From assembly GCA_002313895.1 (NCBI GenBank), contig DCAW01000079.1, forward strand, positions 61,623-68,907: DNA of 7,285 nt. Direction: 5' to 3'. Positions 1 to 6,010 of this stretch are shown piece by piece; the first letter of the stretch is position 1; every line of letters starts with the position of its first letter. Source of the stretch: Dehalococcoidia bacterium UBA1123 (GTDB taxonomy: Bacteria; Chloroflexota; Dehalococcoidia; Lucifugimonadales; UBA1123). Below the pieces are notes generated by a model. The model had not been told where the DNA came from and ran no database searches. It worked only from the letters and a program-made list of their open reading frames with translations. The position numbers were made by a program, and so were the translations under genes.

Positions 1-840
1 GAGTACATGAACGTCCGAGCTTTGAAAGACTCCATATGGCCGTATTCCAGGATCGCCTGGCACTTCGACTTCCGTGAGAATGACAACGACACGGGCGAGA
101 AGAGTTTCCTCGGCGAAACCGGGAATTTCACCGGCGAGGACATCATAGATATCATCGCCAAACAGGACGCAACCGCACGTTTCGTGTCAACAAGGCTGTT
201 CCAGTACTTCGCCGCCGATGAGGTGGATGATGAGGGCGAAGCGGTCATTAAGGACATGATGGACAGCTACTTCGAGTCTGGATACGAGATTAAGGCTGTT
301 CTCGGGACACTGTTTAACTCCGAGTACTTCAAATCCGAGAGCGCACGATTCGCACGAATAAAAGGCCCGGCTGAAACCGTAGTTTCTGCGATTCGTTTGG
401 CAGGAACTTACCGCGAACCAACCCTGGGCGTGAACACGGTTGCGCACCATGCCATGTTCATGGGCCAAACGCTGCTCTCTCCGCCGAGTGTCGAAGGCTG
501 GCACGAAGGAACGGAATGGATCGACAGCGGGGCGTTGGTCGAGCGGGTGAATTTCGTCGCCAAAGAGTTGAGCGACCCAACCAAGCCAGGCATTCGCAAG
601 ATCATCGACCGAATTGCCATCCAGGGAGGAATTTTGAGTCCAGACGACCTTGTTGACCAGTGCCTTGACCTCATTGGGCCCATCGAAGTCGGCGATGAGG
701 CCAGAGATGCGCTGGTGGAATTCGCGACAATGGGCGGCGACGTGGACACGGATTCGCTGGAGGAAGGCGGCGACGACGTCCAACGTGTTGGCGACATACT
801 TCGTCTGATCGCTTCCACACGAGAATTCCAACTGGCATGA
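1..840 (+). CDS. DUF1800 family protein, C-terminal part (5' end outside window)
   Basis: The reading frame is open to the left edge: codons for Glu-Tyr precede the first ATG at 7. The family is usually about 450-600 residues, so this is the C-terminal half or so of a longer protein and the ATG at 7 is probably internal. Recognisable family segments are the aromatic HFDF stretch followed by NDTGEKSFLG (about residues 19-36 from that ATG), then GEDIIDIIAKQ, ATARFVSTRLFQYF, the KGPAETVVSAIRL block, and SPPSVEGWHEGTEWI with a following NFVAKEL. The end, RVGDILRLIASTREFQLA, is a typical family C-terminus. The first position of the usual HDxGEK motif is Asn here. DUF1800 has no established biochemical role. 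It is often found beside a DUF1501 gene, but the next gene downstream is not DUF1501; a partner could lie upstream. A strong terminator follows 28 bp after the stop. Family assignment is confident; function is unknown. Confidence 0.88.
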   Translation, partial: EYMNVRALKDSIWPYSRIAWHFDFRENDNDTGEKSFLGETGNFTGEDIIDIIAKQDATARFVSTRLFQYFAADEVDDEGEAVIKDMMDSYFESGYEIKAVLGTLFNSEYFKSESARFARIKGPAETVVSAIRLAGTYREPTLGVNTVAHHAMFMGQTLLSPPSVEGWHEGTEWIDSGALVERVNFVAKELSDPTKPGIRKIIDRIAIQGGILSPDDLVDQCLDLIGPIEVGDEARDALVEFATMGGDVDTDSLEEGGDDVQRVGDILRLIASTREFQLA

Positions 841-868
841 TAATCGGATTCTGAGGACGGATTTAGTC

Positions 869-899
869 TGTCGAATCGGATGCGATTCGACAATTTTTT
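869..899 (+). terminator. Intrinsic terminator after the DUF1800 gene
   Basis: A perfect 10-bp inverted repeat, TGTCGAATCG (869-878) and CGATTCGACA (883-892), encloses the 4-nt loop GATG. One A and then six T follow (894-899). This is a textbook Rho-independent terminator. It separates the DUF1800 transcript from the NHL gene that starts 51 bp later, so the NHL gene needs its own promoter in the short gap. Confidence 0.93.
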
Positions 900-950
900 C
901 CGGGGTGTCATACAGCCGTGCGACGGCGAAAATCATTTCTGGGGCAGTGA

Positions 951-1988
951 ATGACCACAAAGCAAGATTCGGCACAGGTGACGCTGGAATACATTAAGAC
1001 AATTGGCATCGTCAACAACGGGTTCAACGGACGCGGATTCGCCAATCCCTATGACCTCGCCATCACTGCCGACGGAACCATATACGTAATCAACCGTTGC
1101 GACACAGCGAGAGCTTCGGCGATCAGGGTGGGCATTCTCAATTTCGACGAGGACTACCTGGGAGAATTCGGCTACGGCAATGGTTCTGGCGACGGCCAGT
1201 TCGTGTGGGCGGTGTCGATGAGGCTGGACAGCCAGGAGAGGCTGCTGATCACCGACGAGCATAACCACCGGATCAGCATATTCGATACATCTGGCAAATT
1301 CCTTGAGAAGTGGGGGACGCCCGGCTCTGCGCCTGGAGAGCTTAACGGCCCTGCCGGAATTGACATCGACGGCGACGACAATGTATACATCGTCGACCAG
1401 CACAACAGCCGAATCCAAAAATTCACTATCGACGGAAAATACATCGCCCACTGGGGCGAGTTTGGCACTGAACCAGGACAGTTCAACCTGCCCTGGGGAG
1501 TCTCAGTTGGGCCGGACGGCTCAGTATTCGTCGCAGACTGGCGTAACGACCGAATCCAAAAATTCTCGCCTGAGGGCGATGTCCTGGCAGTATACGGGGA
1601 GTCAGGTGACGGAGACGGACAGTTCAGCCGACCCGCGGGACTCACAGTGGCCCCGGACGGCGTGATATTTGTGGCTGACTGGGGAAACGAACGAGTGCAG
1701 GTATTGAACTCGGACGGTTCATTCGCCTTGAAACTGAGAGGCCAAGCCACCGTGTCCAAATGGGCCGCCGATTACTTCGCATCCAATCCCGAAGAGTTGG
1801 AGGCGCGTGAGATCGCCAATATGACACCGGAACTTCCAGCCCATCTGAGGTCGGCCTACCACGAGTCGTCCCAGTCAGAGCCGTACTTCTGGGGGCCGGT
1901 GGCCGTCAGATTAGACAACCAGGGCAGAGTGTATGTCTCAGAGGCCAACCGGCACCGTCTCCAGATCTATCAGCGAACAGACGTCTAA
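951..1988 (+). CDS. NHL-repeat six-bladed beta-propeller protein
   Basis: This 345-residue protein is made almost entirely of NHL repeats. Each blade has a GQF/GEL-type glycine-rich turn, a P-x-G-(I/V) strand, a DG(N/x)(V/I)(Y/F)(V/I)(A/V)D strand and a closing N-x-R-(I/V)-Q strand. The closing strands start at residues 59, 107, 154, 201, 248 and 336, which gives six blades. The spacing is exactly 47 residues for four consecutive blades. Between blades 5 and 6 there are about 41 extra residues (roughly 263-303), Glu/Ala-rich and probably helical. No signal peptide or membrane segment is visible, so the protein looks cytoplasmic or is exported by a route I cannot see. NHL propellers are found in scaffolding and ligand-binding proteins and in some lyases; no catalytic residues can be assigned here. 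The ATG at 951 is the first good start, although its Shine-Dalgarno (GGGG about 7 nt upstream) is weak. It is a single-gene unit between two terminators. Fold is confident; function is unknown. Confidence 0.9.
   Translation: MTTKQDSAQVTLEYIKTIGIVNNGFNGRGFANPYDLAITADGTIYVINRCDTARASAIRVGILNFDEDYLGEFGYGNGSGDGQFVWAVSMRLDSQERLLITDEHNHRISIFDTSGKFLEKWGTPGSAPGELNGPAGIDIDGDDNVYIVDQHNSRIQKFTIDGKYIAHWGEFGTEPGQFNLPWGVSVGPDGSVFVADWRNDRIQKFSPEGDVLAVYGESGDGDGQFSRPAGLTVAPDGVIFVADWGNERVQVLNSDGSFALKLRGQATVSKWAADYFASNPEELEAREIANMTPELPAHLRSAYHESSQSEPYFWGPVAVRLDNQGRVYVSEANRHRLQIYQRTDV
1269..1706 (+). repeat. In-gene 141-bp tandem periodicity (NHL blades)
   Basis: The blade-closing motifs RISIF, RIQKF, RIQKF and RVQVL recur every 141 bp (47 codons). 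Two neighbouring blades share an identical 16-bp stretch, CCGAATCCAAAAATTC, at 1409-1424 and 1550-1565, exactly 141 bp apart. The period is conserved at protein level, but DNA identity is mostly confined to this stretch. That fits old blade duplication followed by divergence, or local gene conversion, rather than a recent array expansion. Confidence 0.8.
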
Positions 1989-2023
1989 TCTTAATCGCGT
2001 TTGTCACTACGGTGAAGAAATTC

Positions 2024-2061
2024 CTGGCCGCTTGGGTTTCATTACTCAAGCGGCCAGTTTT
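2024..2061. terminator. Bidirectional intrinsic terminator between NHL and VOC genes
   Basis: CTGGCCGCTTG (2024-2034) and CAAGCGGCCAG (2047-2057) form a perfect 11-bp stem. In the plus-strand RNA the stem can extend three more pairs (one G-U) to leave a 6-nt loop. On the plus strand TTTT follows (2058-2061). On the minus strand the stem is followed by a weaker T-rich run, GAATTTCTT. It lies 35 bp after the NHL stop and 26 bp after the VOC stop, as expected for a terminator shared by convergent genes. Confidence 0.87.
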
Positions 2062-2083
2062 GAACTTAAGCGATATTCAGCGC

Positions 2084-2539
2084 CTACGAACTAGATGCCG
2101 TCGGCGGTTGGATGAACTCCACGTAGTTTCCCTCTGGGTCCTGTGCGTAGCAGATACCCCGTCGCAGGCCTTCAGGAGTGTCCGTCATGATTGGCTCGGT
2201 CACGAACCTCACGCCCTTGGATGAGAGTTCCTGGTGCAACGCCTCAAGGTCCGTGACGTTGAAACAGATGTGAGCCGCGCCTAATTGGTGTCGGTCAAGA
2301 TGCCCCCGAGGGCTGGGTGGGTCTATGAAGTGGACCAATTCGAGAGCATGATCGCCCTCCGGTTTGCCTACGAACACCAAAGTCCGATGCGCCCCAGGGA
2401 TGCCTGTGTGGTCGCCTTCAGGCGGCGCAACGCTATCTATTTCGTTCATCACTGTCAACCCCAGAGTGTCACGATAGAACGCGACCATGAGATCAATATC
2501 TTGGACAACAAAACCTGAATGGTTGAATCCCGCAATCAT
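2084..2539 (-). CDS. VOC family (glyoxalase/bleomycin-resistance fold) protein
   Basis: This 151-residue protein holds one complete vicinal oxygen chelate domain of two beta-alpha-beta-beta-beta modules. Module 1 starts NHSGFVVQDIDLMVAFYRDTLGL and ends in ALELVHF; module 2 starts AAHICFNVTDLEALHQEL and ends in DPEGNYVEFIQ. The expected metal ligands are present: His7, Glu67, His90 and Glu141, one pair per module. The protein therefore probably binds a divalent metal and acts as a lyase, epimerase or dioxygenase. Its layout resembles methylmalonyl-CoA epimerase and lactoylglutathione lyase relatives, but nothing in the sequence fixes the substrate. The start is supported by AAAGGA about 7 nt upstream of the ATG. 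It is a single gene with its own promoter, convergent with the NHL gene and divergent from the small membrane protein gene. Family confident, reaction unknown. Confidence 0.88.
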   Translation of the reverse strand: MIAGFNHSGFVVQDIDLMVAFYRDTLGLTVMNEIDSVAPPEGDHTGIPGAHRTLVFVGKPEGDHALELVHFIDPPSPRGHLDRHQLGAAHICFNVTDLEALHQELSSKGVRFVTEPIMTDTPEGLRRGICYAQDPEGNYVEFIQPPTASSS

Positions 2540-2572
2540 GAGCTATTCCTTTCAGCAGCAAGGTTGCGCCAC

Positions 2573-2602
2573 AGTGTATTCAAGCATTCAGGTCGATTGC
2601 AA
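2573..2602 (-). promoter_or_regulatory. Candidate sigma-70-type promoter for the VOC gene
   Basis: On the minus strand a -35-like TTGCAA (2597-2602) and a -10-like TACACT (2573-2578) are separated by 18 bp; each matches 4 of 6 consensus bases. Predicted transcription would begin near 2566, giving a leader of about 27 nt that contains the AAAGGA ribosome site. This is a motif match only. Confidence 0.4.
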
Positions 2603-2615
2603 CTTGCCCAAATAA

Positions 2616-2644
2616 TTGAAAGTTGAATGGGAGCGGTGTATCCT
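2616..2644 (+). promoter_or_regulatory. Candidate sigma-70-type promoter for the small membrane protein (and possibly lutABC)
   Basis: TTGAAA (2616-2621, 5 of 6 consensus) and TATCCT (2639-2644, 4 of 6) are separated by the ideal 17 bp. Transcription would begin near 2651, just ahead of the mini-ORF at 2661 and about 75 nt before the small membrane protein gene. No strong terminator follows before lutA, so this may also drive the lut operon. Confidence 0.45.
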
Positions 2645-2660
2645 TCCCCGCGAGGAATTA

Positions 2661-2711
2661 ATGGGCGTAACGATACAGAAGCCGTGGCCCGAGTCGGATA
2701 AACTGTCTTAA
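2661..2711 (+). CDS. Possible 16-codon leader peptide ORF
   Basis: An ATG at 2661 is preceded by GAGGA (2652-2656) with a 4-nt spacer. It opens a frame encoding MGVTIQKPWPESDKLS and ends at TAA (2709-2711), 14 bp before the first ATG of the membrane protein gene and in a different frame. Its ribosome site is better than that of the following gene, and a candidate promoter lies directly upstream. It might be a translated leader that sets expression of the downstream gene, but an ORF this short can easily arise by chance. There is no run of one codon type that would suggest classical amino-acid attenuation. Confidence 0.25.
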   Translation: MGVTIQKPWPESDKLS

Positions 2712-2725
2712 AATCCAACATCTGA

Positions 2726-2986
2726 ATGCAAAGCAGAATAATGTCGCTAATCAAGAAGCTGGACAGCTGGATAACCTGGGGCATCATTGGTGTCGTAATC
2801 GGGGTTTCGCTGGGAGTCAATACTGCGTCAGTGTGGTTGGTTGCTATCGGCCTGGGTGCATTCCTGGTGTATCTGTCAATGCACGGGCCTGCAAAGCGAG
2901 AAACTGAGGGGAGCCTGTTCGCGTCAGGCGGCGTGTTTATGATGGGATGGATTGTTGGTTTCGTCGTTAATGGATTGGTATTCTAA
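2726..2986 (+). CDS. Small three-helix membrane protein, function unknown
   Basis: I do not recognise this 86-residue protein. Three hydrophobic segments are visible: about residues 17-31 (WGIIGVVIGVSLGV), 34-52 (SVWLVAIGLGAFLVYLSM) and 67-86 (SGGVFMMGWIVGFVVNGLVF). The polypeptide ends inside or at the edge of the third helix. The N-terminus carries Lys residues (IKKLD) and the loop after helix 2 is charged (HGPAKRETEG), so both may face the cytoplasm. Translation could start at ATG 2726 or ATG 2741 (MSLIKKLDSW); neither has a convincing Shine-Dalgarno, and the second is slightly more natural because it begins just before the amphipathic Lys-rich stretch. The gene lies 67 bp upstream of lutA on the same strand and could be co-transcribed with it. 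It is far too small for a LutP/LldP-type lactate permease. Confidence 0.72.
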   Translation: MQSRIMSLIKKLDSWITWGIIGVVIGVSLGVNTASVWLVAIGLGAFLVYLSMHGPAKRETEGSLFASGGVFMMGWIVGFVVNGLVF

Positions 2987-2992
2987 ATCTGT

Positions 2993-3032
2993 GCGCCTCC
3001 AGATTGACAGCGTCTGAAATGCCGACAGGCGC
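2993..3032 (+). promoter_or_regulatory. Inverted repeats in the lutA upstream gap
   Basis: In the 67-bp gap before lutA, GCGCCT (2993-2998) and AGGCGC (3027-3032) are perfect inverted repeats flanking a second small pair, CAGA (3000-3003) and TCTG (3013-3016). A consensus -35 hexamer, TTGACA, lies at 3004-3009, but no AT-rich -10 sits at the right distance. The arrangement could be an operator or an RNA hairpin controlling lutABC. There is no T-run after it, so it is not an intrinsic terminator. Chance is a real alternative. Confidence 0.2.
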
Positions 3033-3042
3033 CAAAAGTGCC

Positions 3043-3046
3043 GGAG
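3043..3046 (+). promoter_or_regulatory. Ribosome binding site that fixes the TTG start of lutA
   Basis: GGAG at 3043-3046 lies 7 nt upstream of the TTG at 3054. The codons after this TTG lead directly into the conserved N-terminal LFVTCIIDQFFPEVG strand of LutA, and no in-frame ATG lies between them. The site therefore supports a TTG start. Confidence 0.7.
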
Positions 3047-3053
3047 TGACCCG

Positions 3054-3809
3054 TTGAATCAAACAGACAACGCCGTCAAAGCATCGTTGTTCGTGACTTG
3101 TATCATCGACCAGTTCTTCCCAGAAGTTGGTGAAGCCGCCGTCCGCGTCCTGCGCCGTCTAGGCGTGGATGTCGAGTTCGACCAGTCTCAGACCTGTTGC
3201 GGCCAGCCTGCGTTCAACAACGGCTTTTGGAACGACGCGAAACCTACGGCCAGGCGGTTGGTGGATAGCTACGAAGGAGAGGGCAACGTCGTCGTGCCGT
3301 CAGGTTCGTGCGCCGCCATGCTCCGCGTGTTTTACAACGAGTTGTTTCACGACGAACAGGATACCCTTCGGCGCGCTCAGGCGTTGGCTCCCCACGTGTT
3401 CGAGTTCACAGAATTCGTCTCTGATGTTCTCGGAGCCGAAAATCGCGAAGGGCTTTTTCATGCAACAAAACCCATGCGTGTCACCTACCACGAGTCATGT
3501 CACTTGAAACGAGAGCTTGGAGTTGACCTCCAACCCAGGTCACTCATCAAATCACTTCCAGGCGTAGAATTGGTTGAAATGCCCCAGGCTGAGGTGTGCT
3601 GCGGTTTCGGAGGAACGTTCTCTGTGAAATACGCCGACATTTCGGCGGCGATGTTAAATGACAAAATCGCCAACATTCAGAGCGCGAATGTCGATGCTGT
3701 CGTCGCGGGCGACATGAGCTGCCTGATGCACATCGGCGGTGGCCTGGAGAAGCAGGAAGCCGGAATCAGAGCCATCCACATCGCGCAATTGCTCGACGAA
3801 AGAATCTGA
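3054..3809 (+). CDS. lutA: LutA, iron-sulfur (CCG-domain) subunit of the L-lactate oxidation complex
   Basis: LutA acts with LutB and LutC in the cytoplasm to oxidise L-lactate to pyruvate; it carries two cysteine-rich (CCG, DUF224) domains of the kind also found in heterodisulfide reductase and glycolate oxidase subunits. Both are intact in this 251-residue protein. Domain 1 has Cys16, Cys48-Cys49 in TCCGQPAFNNG, and Cys86 in PSGSCAAM. Domain 2 has Cys149 in YHESCH, Cys182-Cys183 in CCGFGGTFSVKYADIS, and Cys223 in GDMSCLMHIGGG. The first Cys of the final CxxC is absent in both domains (SGSC and DMSC), which is my understanding of the usual LutA/YkgE form. Length is normal for the family. The start is TTG with a good GGAG site. 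It is the first gene of a tight lutABC operon, with lutB beginning 17 bp after its stop. Assignment is strong; the substrate as L-lactate rather than another 2-hydroxy acid is inferred from homology. Confidence 0.95.
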   Translation: MNQTDNAVKASLFVTCIIDQFFPEVGEAAVRVLRRLGVDVEFDQSQTCCGQPAFNNGFWNDAKPTARRLVDSYEGEGNVVVPSGSCAAMLRVFYNELFHDEQDTLRRAQALAPHVFEFTEFVSDVLGAENREGLFHATKPMRVTYHESCHLKRELGVDLQPRSLIKSLPGVELVEMPQAEVCCGFGGTFSVKYADISAAMLNDKIANIQSANVDAVVAGDMSCLMHIGGGLEKQEAGIRAIHIAQLLDERI

Positions 3810-3826
3810 CTTAGGAATATTCTAAA

Positions 3827-5254
3827 ATGCAATCCCATACAAAGGACTTCCGGCAGGGCGCAGGCGCTGCCCTCTCAGATCCAAAGATTCAGGCAAATTT
3901 GGAAGGGCTGTACAACGGATTTCATCAGGCCCGAATCGACGCTTCTGACCAGACGCCTGACTGGGAAGCTTTGCAGGATAAAGGCCGAGCGATAAAGGCG
4001 CACACGCTGGATAATCTGGCGTATTATCTGGAGATGGTTGAGCGGAACGTCATCGCATCTGGAGGCCACATCTACTTTGCCAGAGATGCCGAAGCCGCCT
4101 CGAACTACGTGGTCAATCTTGCCAAGGAACGGGGCATTGAGTTGGTCATCAAAGGCAAGTCGATGGTGTCGGAGGAGATGGCGCTGAACCACCGCCTCGA
4201 AGAAGAAGGGATCGAACCCGTCGAGACTGACCTTGGCGAGTACATCGTGCAGCTGGCCGAGGAGACTCCTTTCCACATCATTGCGCCTGCTATTCACAAG
4301 TCGCGAGGCGAGGTTTCCGAGTTGTTTGTGGAGAAACTCAACGTTCCCCTGTACGACAACATTGAAGACCTGACCAGGGAAGCCCGCGATCAGCTACGTC
4401 AAAAGTTCGTTGACGCGGGGATGGGCATTACCGGCGCGAACTTCATAGTTGCCGAAACCGGAACGGTGACGCTGGTCACCAACGAGGGCAACGGCAGGAT
4501 GTGCACCTCCATGCCCAAGATTCACGTCGCGATCACCGGGATGGAAAAAGTTGTGCCGAGCATCGAGGACCTGGGACTGTTTTTGCGCCTGTTGATCCGG
4601 TCAGCCACCGGTCAGCGAATTTCAAGCTACGTCACAACGGTCACCGGCCCTCGTGGTGAGGACGAGGTTGACGGCCCAGAAGAATTCCATCTGGTCATTG
4701 TCGACAATGGACGGTCCAAGATGCTGGCGGACCCAAATCTCAGAGAGGCGTTGTACTGCCTGAGGTGCGGAGCATGCCTCAACGCCTGCCCGGTGTATCG
4801 AAAAGTTGGCGGGCACGCCTATGGTTGGGTGTATCCTGGGCCGATAGGCGCCATAGTTTCCCCCATGCTGACGAACCTGTCCGAAGCCAAGGATCTGCCC
4901 TTCGCATCCACGCTCTGCGGAGCCTGCAAAGAAGCCTGCCCCGTCAAGATAAACATCCCTAGGATGCTATTGTATCTCCGCAAGGAGTTGACCCAGGGAG
5001 AGACTTATCCTGAGCATAAATCTGTCTCGATGGCCGAGTCCACGGCTGTGAAAGGATGGCGCGCCAGTGTTTCATCTTCGTTCATGATGAGGCTGTCCAA
5101 TCTTGGCGGTCGGTTGTTGCAACTGCCATTCGTTCGCGGAGGGCGGATCGATCGACTGCCTTCGCCGTTGTCAGGCTGGACCAAACATAGAAAATTCCCT
5201 GCCATTGCGTCTAAGCCTTTTCGGACTAGATGGAAAAACATCGGCAAAAAATGA
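3827..5254 (+). CDS. lutB: LutB, LUD-domain and [4Fe-4S] ferredoxin-like subunit of the L-lactate oxidation complex
   Basis: This 475-residue protein is full length for LutB (YkgF). The N-terminal LUD domain spans roughly residues 70-295 and contains MGITGANFIVAETGTVTL (about 199-216) and GNGRMCTSMPKIHVAITGMEKVVP (about 221-244), the conserved core. The ferredoxin-like region follows: CLRCGACLNACPVY with Cys311, 314, 317 and 321, and TLCGACKEACPVKI with Cys364, 367 and 371. The fourth position of the second site is Ser361, as I recall is common in the family. The C-terminus (WTKHRKFPAIASKPFRTRWK) matches the LutB C-terminal DUF3390 region. It probably passes electrons from lactate oxidation through its iron-sulfur centres. 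The ATG at 3827 has AGGA 10 nt upstream. The gene ends in ATGA, overlapping the lutC start, which implies translational coupling. Confidence 0.96.
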   Translation: MQSHTKDFRQGAGAALSDPKIQANLEGLYNGFHQARIDASDQTPDWEALQDKGRAIKAHTLDNLAYYLEMVERNVIASGGHIYFARDAEAASNYVVNLAKERGIELVIKGKSMVSEEMALNHRLEEEGIEPVETDLGEYIVQLAEETPFHIIAPAIHKSRGEVSELFVEKLNVPLYDNIEDLTREARDQLRQKFVDAGMGITGANFIVAETGTVTLVTNEGNGRMCTSMPKIHVAITGMEKVVPSIEDLGLFLRLLIRSATGQRISSYVTTVTGPRGEDEVDGPEEFHLVIVDNGRSKMLADPNLREALYCLRCGACLNACPVYRKVGGHAYGWVYPGPIGAIVSPMLTNLSEAKDLPFASTLCGACKEACPVKINIPRMLLYLRKELTQGETYPEHKSVSMAESTAVKGWRASVSSSFMMRLSNLGGRLLQLPFVRGGRIDRLPSPLSGWTKHRKFPAIASKPFRTRWKNIGKK

Positions 5255-5988
5255 CTGAACGAAACGAGTTTTTCAACACTATCCGTCAAGCTTTGGGCCC
5301 ACAAACCGAGGCTCCAAATCTGACCGGCACAGGCAGTTCCGCGCTCGGCGACAATTCTGACGCGGTTTCCGCGCGCTCCCAAGCGATCCAAGCCTATATC
5401 GATGAACAATCCGGACCGCTTATGGACTCTCTTTCAGAGAGCGCCACCGGAGCAGGCTGGAAGGTCGCGCGTTTTGATGACTTGGACAAGGCTGGTGATC
5501 ATATCGTCGGAATCGTGAGGGACGTTGAGGCCAATCTTGTGGTCAGGTCACGCCAAGACGTGTTGGAAAGCGGAATCGTGGAGGCGTGGTTGGCCTCCCT
5601 GGGCGTCGATGTTGTCCCTATGGCGTTGGGCGAACATTCTGAACACACTGTGGACGAACTCAGATCTCTGGCCGAACGAGCTGATATCGGAATCACAGGA
5701 GTCGACTACGCCATCGCCGAGACCGGAAGCTGCGTATTGATACCCAGCGCCCAAGTGAGTCGTCTGGTGTCTCTTCTCCCACCGATTCACATAGCCATCG
5801 TCCAACGAGGTCAGGTGTTGCCGACCCTTGATGAACTGTTCACGATCCGGCGCAGAGATTTTCTTGATGGCAATCTGGGTAGTTACATGAACCTGATTTC
5901 CGGCCCCAGCCGTTCAGCGGACATCGAGTACACGTTGGTGACCGGCGTCCACGGGCCAGGAGAGGTTCACATGATATTGGTGGGGTAG
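5251..5988 (+). CDS. lutC: LutC, LUD-domain subunit of the L-lactate oxidation complex
   Basis: I chose the ATG at 5251, which overlaps the lutB stop in ATGA and gives 245 residues beginning MTERNEFFNTIRQAL, the normal LutC N-terminal helix. An upstream in-frame ATG at 5230 would add seven residues lying wholly inside lutB and is less likely. The LUD domain covers about residues 50-245. Its core is ADIGITGVDYAIAETGSCVLI (from about residue 144), then LPPIHIAIVQ, SYMNLISGPSRSADIEYTLVTGVHGPGEVHMIL and the end of the protein. The AETG core is shared with LutB, reflecting the common LUD fold. No cysteine cluster is present; the single Cys161 is unlikely to bind a cluster. LutC is required for lactate growth in B. 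subtilis, though its catalytic role is not settled. I see no convincing terminator in the 22 bp between its stop and that of the convergent glycerate kinase gene. Confidence 0.94.
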   Translation: MTERNEFFNTIRQALGPQTEAPNLTGTGSSALGDNSDAVSARSQAIQAYIDEQSGPLMDSLSESATGAGWKVARFDDLDKAGDHIVGIVRDVEANLVVRSRQDVLESGIVEAWLASLGVDVVPMALGEHSEHTVDELRSLAERADIGITGVDYAIAETGSCVLIPSAQVSRLVSLLPPIHIAIVQRGQVLPTLDELFTIRRRDFLDGNLGSYMNLISGPSRSADIEYTLVTGVHGPGEVHMILVG

Positions 5989-6010
5989 GGGACGCTGCCA
6001 GGCGATTTGT

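Noticed and set aside
887..916. Possible promoter for the NHL gene (TCGACA with TACAGC 18 bp downstream)
   Set aside because: The -35 overlaps the terminator stem and the -10 matches only 3 of 6 consensus bases. The NHL gene needs a promoter here, but I cannot place it.
187..975. Long minus-strand open frames (262 and 167 residues) across the DUF1800 gene
   Set aside because: They lie antisense to a clear protein family, have no recognisable domain, and one runs through the terminator hairpin. They are by-products of the coding strand's composition.
933..1759. Open frames antisense to the NHL gene and a second plus-strand frame within it
   Set aside because: The repeat structure of the NHL gene produces periodic open shadow frames; the NHL frame has clear family motifs and the others have none.
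2012..2224. Plus-strand 70-residue ORF across the convergent region
   Set aside because: It runs through the bidirectional terminator and then antisense to the VOC coding region.
3004..3032. TTGACA ahead of lutA as a lut promoter
   Set aside because: The hexamer is perfect, but the expected -10 position is GC-rich (AGGCGC) and no alternative lies at 16-18 bp.
3054..3809. Missing cysteines in LutA (SGSC and DMSC in place of CxxC) as a defect
   Set aside because: To my knowledge this is the normal form in LutA/YkgE proteins, and all other cluster residues are intact.
5230..5250. Upstream ATG as the lutC start
   Set aside because: It would lengthen the overlap with lutB to 25 bp and add seven residues not expected in LutC; the ATGA overlap at 5251 fits the family N-terminus.
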